Positions 52,101 through 61,100 of a stretch of 64,000 nt of DNA are shown here, one piece after another. The translations under genes were made by a program, and so were the position numbers. The notes under the pieces are model-generated. The model did no database searches, was not told the DNA's origin, and saw nothing but the letters and a program-made list of their open reading frames with translations. The stretch spans positions 3,875,205-3,939,204 of the forward strand of contig JABBOT010000080.1 of assembly GCA_016165875.1 (NCBI GenBank), read 5' to 3'. This DNA comes from Acanthopleura granulata. Taxonomy: Eukaryota; Mollusca; Polyplacophora; Chitonida; Chitonidae. Every line of letters begins with the position of its first letter. Within the stretch, counting starts at the first letter, position 1.

Positions 52101-55100
52101 AAGTTGGATAGTTTGTCAGTAATTTGTCAAAGGTCCCCAGTTCACCTTTGGCACTCTGGTTTCCTCCACCAATAAAACTGATTGCCATCATGTAAGTGAA
52201 AAATTCCTGAGTTTGGCCTTAATGAACAGGAAAATGAAAATATGAACAGTATACATAGCCATGGTTATATAGTAATAGTTTACTATTTATATTTATAAAT
52301 TTAAGAGCATATAACTTTCATATCAGTGTTAATGTTAAGAAAAATATTTACATTCGTTTATATGAGTACATAATTTATTTCATTTAAATAAAGAAATATT
52401 CTGACCTCTGTTCATTAACATGGATATATAATTTTACTCTTGTAAAGGATAGTGTTCAGATATTTAATAGTTTAGTTACTATATGTTGCACATGCTACAG
52501 TAGTAATAATAAAACCATTTCCACCTTTGCAAGGCAAATGTATTGTCTCCAGTTTTATATCTGGTGCCGGAGTCCAGTCAACCAAATGTCACCTACATGA
52601 GAAGGAACCACAGATTTGCTAATAAGAACATGTCTGTCCTGTCTCATACATGGCTTAATGTCTTTTTGTAAGAAATACAGAACAATATATGAGTTTTTCA
52701 AATTTTTCAATGCAACACTTCAGAGTACAGTCTGAAAAGTACCAGAAGTACACTGTATGAGTAAACAAGACTGTGTCAGAGTAGTATCCAAATCTTCTAA
52801 TTTATCATACATGTAAGTGCAAAATTTGTGCATCTGTGCAACACTTTACATGTGTGGGTGAAAGAGTATTGAATGAAAATAATTATTCTGCAGTTGTGTG
52901 TTGATGTTTGAGACATACTATTACTATCCATTAATACATGTGTATATAAATATTACCAAATCAGTGTACCAGGTACATGTATAATAATCCCGAAGACGTA
53001 TAATTAATATGTACTCCCACTTGATTGTACTCATATAGTATTGAATATGTCTGCAAGCAATGCATATACATTTAAAAGCACTAGTACGTTTGCCTGATAT
53101 CTGTTACTGAAACTATAATCCTGTTCATCAAAGTTTCTTTTGCATGCATGATTCTTCAAACTCGCTTTGCTCCAGGTCAAGTTTGGTTTCCACTGTACAG
53201 TTCACACCTCTCTTGTTATGTCCTCTAAATCACTGGACTGATTTCTCATAATAACCGGCAGCAGTCAGTGGAAACTACTTTACCTCCAGTGTGGAAGTCA
53301 ACATCAATGTTTCGCATACGTTTGATCTTATACCATCCAACCTCCCTCTGCTGTACACCTCGTGAGAGAAAAGTTTTCCTAATTTCGTCTTGTGAAGGTG
53401 CACAGGCTTCACTTCCATGATACATGTGTTTACAATATATAAGGCTTATAGAGACCGTATTACGCTGTCAGTGACTTTCGGCTGCCATGTTGGATGCAAG
53501 CACTTCTCTGTTTTGTTTTTGTTCTATATTTAACCTTCGGAAGATTGACATGCAGGGAGATGTGGCTAATCGCCCTTTGATGTCAATCATCAGACAGTAG
53601 GACTTCAGTAGTGATTCAGCCTTATTCGAGGCTTTGATTTAAGAATTCTCATAATTGTGCCAGTGTCATGAGGAGAACTTTTGATATCTGGTTATTATCA
53701 GCCATGGTTCTCAGGCTATCATGCAGTTTTGTTTGTTTTCCTATCCCTTACCATGTTATCTTTCACTTCATCTTTGTCTTGCTTCTGCTTCAAATAGCTG
53801 AAGTGCGCAGATGTCTTGAAATCCACTATGGATGGAAGTCATAAGTAGGGTGGAGGAAATTTTGTCAGTTAATTATCAAAGGCTAGTGGTTTACTCTTGA
53901 CAACCCAGTTTCCTTCAGTCATACACTGACTGCCATAGAAGTGAAATGTTCTTCAGTATCTCATTAAACACCAGCCTGTCAATCTGTCAATCCAAGACTG
54001 TACCTTGATTTGGTGGAGAGTAGTTGTACTATCCTGTATATGGAGAGTAGTTGTACTATCCAATATACGGAGAGTAGTTGTACTATACTGTATATGGGGA
54101 GTAGTTGTACTATCCTGTATACGGAGAGTAGTTGTACTGTCCTGTATATGGAGAGTAGTTGTACTGTCCTGTATACGGAGAGTAGTTGTACTGTCCTGTA
54201 TATGGGGAGTAGTTGTACTGTCCTGTATACGGAGAGTAGTTGTACTATCCTGTATACGGAGAGTAGTTGTACTATCCTGTATACAGAGATTCAAATTGCT
54301 TATTTGAATACATTTGTAAACCTTTTCACCATGGACTGTTTCTTACTTCGAACAGTGCCTGGGTGCATGATTTTTGTGTTTTTAGTTTTTATAGGGAGTG
54401 AAAAATTTAGAGGTTTTATGTGTTGTACGTCTCTGTTGTGACATGAAATAATTCTGTTAACATTGTTTGTCCACAGAGGACGGGAGACCAATTGGAGCCT
54501 ATATGTGTTGGAGCCCAGTTTGGTTTCAGACCTGTACAAAGATATGGTAAGCACATTTTTATGTCCCATGATAGAAAAGTATCTTAACGATCATGTGTAT
54601 AGTACCTATTGAGGCCTCCGTGGCCGAGAGCACCAGCAGCGCAATGACTCAGGTGCCTCTCATCATTACAGTCGTTCTAATTTCAAGCCAAGCTCATACT
54701 GGCCAACTCTACATGGGAAGGTCTGCCAACAACCTGTGAGTGTAGTCATGGGTTTAGCCGCCTGGATTCTTCACTCCATAACGCTGGACACTGTCATCTA
54801 TTAAAGTGAAAAAGTTTTTAGAGTAAACACCAATTAAATAAAGAAGTGATAATAAATGTACATTTTCTGTAGTTGATTGTTTCACTAACATGAATATTGA
54901 TAGCCTTCATGGGCTTTTTTCTCAGTAGTTCTTGTCCTGGAACTTCTCTTTATCTTTGATTAAAGTGCGCTGCACATTTTGCATTATGCAGATTATGTTA
55001 GGTACAAAGAACCAAGAGTCGTCTCCCCCTACTTACCTTCATCTACTGCAAGAGGGATTCATAGCTCTGAAGTCATATCTCATGGAGAGTAACACTGATG

Positions 55101-58100
55101 ACCTGAAGGTGGAGGATCTGCTGTCTGAGTGCTGTGCCTTGCTAGGGGATTACTATTCACAGTAAGTGGAACTTTCCTGTCTCGTTGAGGAGAACTTCAG
55201 GTAAACCTGCATGTATCTGCAGCAGTGTTATACACTATTGATCTGATCATATTTATACACTTAAGTGAGACATGCAACAAGTGCTTTTTAGCAGACTATG
55301 GGGAACTTCTGAAGTATTGTAGGGTCAGAGTTCAGGATATCCATTTTAGAACCGAAAGTTTGTATTTGTTTCAAAGGAATAGGGTGACAGAAGTGTGCAG
55401 GTGGAGAAATATGTGGACAGATGTGGGGCCTCTGTTGCTGAGGGGGTTAGCATGCTAGGTCAGGGTAATGACCCAGGTGCCTCTCAACAATGCCATTGCT
55501 GTCAGCTGAAGCCCAACTCACACTGGCTTCCTCTCTGGCAGCAACCTGCGGATGGTCGTTGAATCCCCCCCCTATTTTCTCCTACCATAATGCTGGTCGT
55601 CGTCATCGTATGAGTGAAATATTCTTGAGTACAACGTAAAGCACTAATCACATGAACAACCAAATCGGGTTGAAAAAAAAAATAACCTGTGTAATAATAA
55701 CTTATATGTAATGTGTAATATTTCAACCTGTGACTAATCCTGATGGACATTAAACTTTTAGAAAAATTGTTCGCTTTCATCATTGAAACACTGTGTTGAC
55801 CCTCCAGGCCTGGATGCGGGGAGTGGCGACTGGCCTTACCTTACTACCTGATGTCAGGACTGACCCCAGAGGATATACTGAGGCAAGCCGTCCTTCACCA
55901 ACAAATCAACAAGGTACTGTAACTCAATGGGATCAGAAACTATATATCAGTAATAGAGTTGACTGTTATCCAAAAAAAGTAGCATAGTTATACAAATATT
56001 GAATCTGATCATGCTAATTATCCATCTTGATCCGACAAATCGAGATGTAAATTTCCTCTTTTAAACACGTAATGGGTGTTTTATAATGTTGCGTTCATTA
56101 TACCTTTATTGAAGATTCTAAAAATGGACAAACCATTGGCCTTCCATTAGATCAAAAGTGAAATCCTTAAACAATGCATCAGGCACGGCCATTTTGGTAG
56201 AGTTTAGAGGAGGAGAGTTATAGTTTTTGTCAAATGAGGTTTAAAATGTCATATACAATGCCTCACCATGTAGGTATTTGCGTAATAGTGAATGAGATTG
56301 CTTGATAACCTGCTCAGCAGTTAAAGAGGACCTCATCTAATGGCAGTGCAAAATTTAGTGTAATTATTCCGTCTGTTTCAGGCTTCGAAGAGTGGTTTTG
56401 GACAAGGTTTGATAAATTATCTGAACTATGTTCTGTTTGAAGACAAGTCGGGGGCTGAAATTAAAAGCGTAAGTCTCCAGCGCGTGACTTAGTAGTACAA
56501 GTCACATGTTTGGTTGATATTTGCCTAATTACATGTACATACAGGCAAAACATTGATTTTTGATTTCTTGAAAATGTCTCTCAGATAATTATGTTTAAAG
56601 TTACATGTAGAGCTCGGAATTCCAATGTGATATGTAAGAGTTTTTACCTGTACTGACAGTACCATAATTTTATGTTCATCATACTCCTTATACAATGGTT
56701 TAATGGCATTGGTGGCTGGGTGGTTAGAGAGTCTGCCTCGGGGTTGGTAGATCCGGAATGAAACCTGGGCCTGGTCATACCAAAGATTTCAAAGATGGTA
56801 CTTGTTGCTGCTTCTCTTGGCACTCAGCACTTAGAAAGTAGAGCAAGGAAACAGGACTGGTTGGCCCGGTGTTGGTATGATGTGGGTGAGGTGTCATGTC
56901 TGGTGCCTTCGGCCTAATGTTCCAGTGGCAGCAGCACTTTGGCGGCATGGACTTGCACTGCCACAAGAAGACACTAAACACACATATATTCTAAGGACCC
57001 CTCGTCATCATATGACTGAAGACTTGTTAAGTACGACACAAAAACCCAAGCATATACACACACATACCCAAATTCCTCACAATACATGGAGGCCAGTGAG
57101 GTTCATATCACAGTGGAGCAGCTCCTTACAACCCTCTCTTATCTGACAACTTGTCACAATGCTACCTTGAATAGGTGTGCTATGACACAGTCCTCCAGTG
57201 GTATTCATGAGTCAGATGCTTTTGTTCTTTCCAATCTTCTGTATGACAATGCATGTGTTATCCCCTACAGGTGTACTGTGACACAATCCTCAAGGGCTAC
57301 TTGAGAAAGACCCTCTATCCTCACCAATCTTCTGTACCACAATACTTGTATTATCTTCTACAGGTGTACTGTGACAAAATCCTCAGGTGTTACTCCTGAG
57401 TCAGATCTCTCTGTCCTCTCCAATCTTGTGTACCACAACACATATATTATTCTCTACAGGTGTACTGTGACACAATCCTCAGGTGTTACCTGCATCAGCC
57501 CCTCTATACTCTCAAATGTTCTGTACCACAACCCACATTTTACCCTCTGGAGTTGCACAGTGACACAATCCTCAAGTGCTACCTGAGTTAGACCCTTTTA
57601 TCCTCCCCAATGTTCTGTACCACAATACATGATTATCCTCTACAGGTGTACTGTGACACAATCCTCAAGTGCTACTCAGAGGCTGATCCTGCTAACCTTT
57701 CCAAAGTCATCATGTTTGGCAAATACCAAGATTTTGATGCTGGTAAGTTGCCTGTGTATTCTTGATATCATTAATCTTAGATTGAATGAATGAATGAATG
57801 CTTATTGTTTAACGCCCTACTCAAGAATATTTCACTTGTACAAAGGCGGTGTCTCCTTGATGCAGGACGGATTTCCACCGTATCTTTTATCTGGTGCTGC
57901 CTCACCGAGACGACTTGCTGAAGACACCCAACAAGCCCCCTCACCCAGTCACATTATACTGACACCAGGCCGACCAGTCCACCCTCTATCCTCTTATTAC
58001 TGAGCGCCTAGTGAGGAAGCAGGATGTACCATTTTTTTAAAGTCTTTGGTATGACCCGACCCAAGTTTGAACCCAGATCTCCCCGTCCGAAAGCGGACGC

Positions 58101-61100
58101 TGTACCAACTTCTTAGATTGAAGTTGGATATTAATTAAATTAATTTCTCATTCCAACATAAAGAATTCATTTTGCCGATATCACAAGAAAACTTACATTT
58201 TCTGAAACTTCTGTGTATATTGGTTCTCCATCCATGATAGGATATTGTAATAGATAGCCATCCTTCACTACAAAGTTTCACATCTTTGGTAGAATGGATT
58301 TGAACTTTTTATTATCGTACTTTGTTGATTCCTTGTACATTTCTTTTGACACAGTTGGGCCAAGAGACCTTGCCGATCAGTCAATATTCATTTAATTATC
58401 TTACCCTCAAAATGTGGCGTAAGTCTAAGTCAAATTATCAACATGGTATTCTGCATTTTCAGCTAAGGCCGTATCGCTGGTGGAGGATAACCTGCGGGAC
58501 AGCACCAGCGTGGAGAAGAAACACAGGTACTCCATCAGTGTGTATTGCATTGTCAGGTGGTAATGACATGATGCCCTGTGCACAGGTACATGTTTGGTGT
58601 TTGTGGACAGCAAGACATCAAGATAAAGTGAAATGTTTACAGGCAGTTGCTTTTTGGAACCCCCAGGCAAAACAGTTCAACTATAAAGCTTGTCGACTGT
58701 TGTATTTCTTGTGAATACTTATAGAAGACATTTGTTATTCTTTGCTCTGGATTTGCCAGATTTATGAGGGGTAATCTTTTCTGTATCTTTTGATTATTCC
58801 CACTGCAATACTGAAGTGTACGTAAGTAATGTGTGCCACAACAGAGAACCCTAGAAATACTTCAACTTTTTTTCACACATTTTTTACCAAGAAATTCGGC
58901 AAAAGCTGCCTTTTGTCTAAAATGGACTTTTGAGACCATATTTTCCAAAGGTTTTTCACATTAATTTGAGCACCTAAAAATTCATGAATACTTACTATTA
59001 AAGAATGATGCTAAGATATTTCATCACATAGGATTTCATGAAAAAAGTATTTTCAATGTTTTGTGGACAGTTATGTCAAATTCTTGAAGTAACTCATGGT
59101 TGTGGCATCACTTACGTGTAGAAGCGGTCTGAAATGGCTTTTTATGGCAGAGCATAAATTTATAGAAAAAAATAGTTCTATGAACAGTTTTGCCCAGTGG
59201 TTTGAATTGCACTGAATTTGTCAAACGTTCTTTATATTTCTTAACACTTAGCTTCAAGAAAGGATAGCAGACATGGCAGAGGGCCACACTGACAACATCC
59301 TGCTGGATATGTGGTATGGATATGTGAGGCGAACATCCATTCCGTGTAAACTCTTCACTGGCTTCCTTTTCTGGTGTTAATAGGTGTACTGATTTGCTGT
59401 GTTTGGCTGTCCTCAACCTGAAGCTGTGTGAACCAGACAAGGCTCTGTCTGCATTAAGTGCCATCTCAGAGGTGAGTGCTGTACAGACAAGGCTGTCTGC
59501 AATAAGTGCTGTTGCAAAGGTGATTGCTTTACAGACAAAGCTGTCTGCATTAAGTGCTATCTCAAAGGCAAGTGGTGTAGAGACAAGGCTATGCATTAAG
59601 TACTATCTCAAAGGCGAGTGGTGTAGAGACAAGGCTCTGTCGGCATTAAGTGCTATCTCAAAGGCAAGTGGTGTAGAGACAAGGCTGTGCATTAAGTGCT
59701 ATCTCAAAGGCAAGTGGTGTAGAGACAAGACTCTGCATTAAGTGCTATCTCAAAGGCGAGTGGTGTAGAGACAAGGTTCTGTCTGCATTAAGTGCTATCT
59801 CAAAGGCGAGTGGTGTAGAGACAAGGCTCTGTCGGCATTAAGTGCTATCTCAAAGGCGAGTGGTGTAGAGACAAGGCTGTGCATTAAGTGCTATCTCAAA
59901 GGCGAATGGTGTAGAGACAAGGCTTTGTCTGCATTAAGTGCTATCTCAAAGGCGAGTGGTGTAGAGACAAGGCTTTGTCTGCATTAAGTGCTATCTCAAA
60001 GGCGAGTGGTGTAGGGACAAGGCTGTGCATTAAGTGCTATCTCAAAGGCGAGTGGTATGGAGACAAGGCTCTGTCTGCATTAAGTGCTATCTCAAAGGCG
60101 AGTGATGTGGAGACAAGGCTCTGCATTAAGTGCTATCTCAAATGCGAGTGGTGTAGAGACAAGGCTCTGCATTAAGTGCTATCTCAAAGGCAGGTGGTGT
60201 AGAGACAAGGCTCTGTCTGCATTAAGTGCTGTCACAAAGGTGAGTGCTCTATCAGCATTAATTGCTGTCACAAAGGTGATTGCTGTGCAGACAAAGCTGT
60301 CTGCATTAAAGGCAAGTGGTGTAGAGACAAGGCTCTGTCTGCATTAAGTGCTATCTCAAAGGCGAGTGGTGTAGAGACAAGGCTCTGCATTAAGTACTAT
60401 CTCAAAGGCGAGTGGTGTAGAGACAAGGCTCTGTCGGCATTAAGTGCTATCTCAAAGGCGAGTGGTGTAGAGACAAGGCTGTGCATTAAGTGCTATCTCA
60501 AAGGCAAGTGGTGTAGAGACAAGACTCTGCATTAAGTGCTATCTCAAAGGCGAGTGGTGTAGAGACAAGGCTCTGTCTGCATTAAGTGCTATCTCAAAGG
60601 CGAGTGGTGTAGAGACAAGGCTCTGTCTGCATTAAGTGCTATCTCAAAGGCGAGTGGTGTAGAGACAAGGCTGTGCATTAAGTGCTATCTCAAAGGCGAA
60701 TGGTGTAGAGACAAGGCTTTGTCTGCATTAAGTGCTATCTCAAAGGCGAGTGGTGTAGAGACAAGGCTGTGCATTAAGTGCTATCTCAAAGGCGAGTGGT
60801 ATAGAGACAAGGCTCTGTCTGCATTAAGTGCTATCTCAAAGGCGAGTGATGTGGAGACAAGGCTCTGCATTAAATGCTATCTCAAATGCGAGTGGTGTAG
60901 AAACAAGGCTCTGTCTGCATTAAGTGCTATCTCAAATGCGAGTGATGTGGAGGCAAGGCTCTGCATTAAGTGCTATCTCAAATGCGAGTGGTGTAGAGAC
61001 AAGCCTCTGTCGGCATTAAGTGCTATCTCAAAGGTAAGTGGTGTAGAGACAAGGCTCTGCATTAAGTGCTATCTAAAACGCGAGTGGTGTAGAGACAAGA

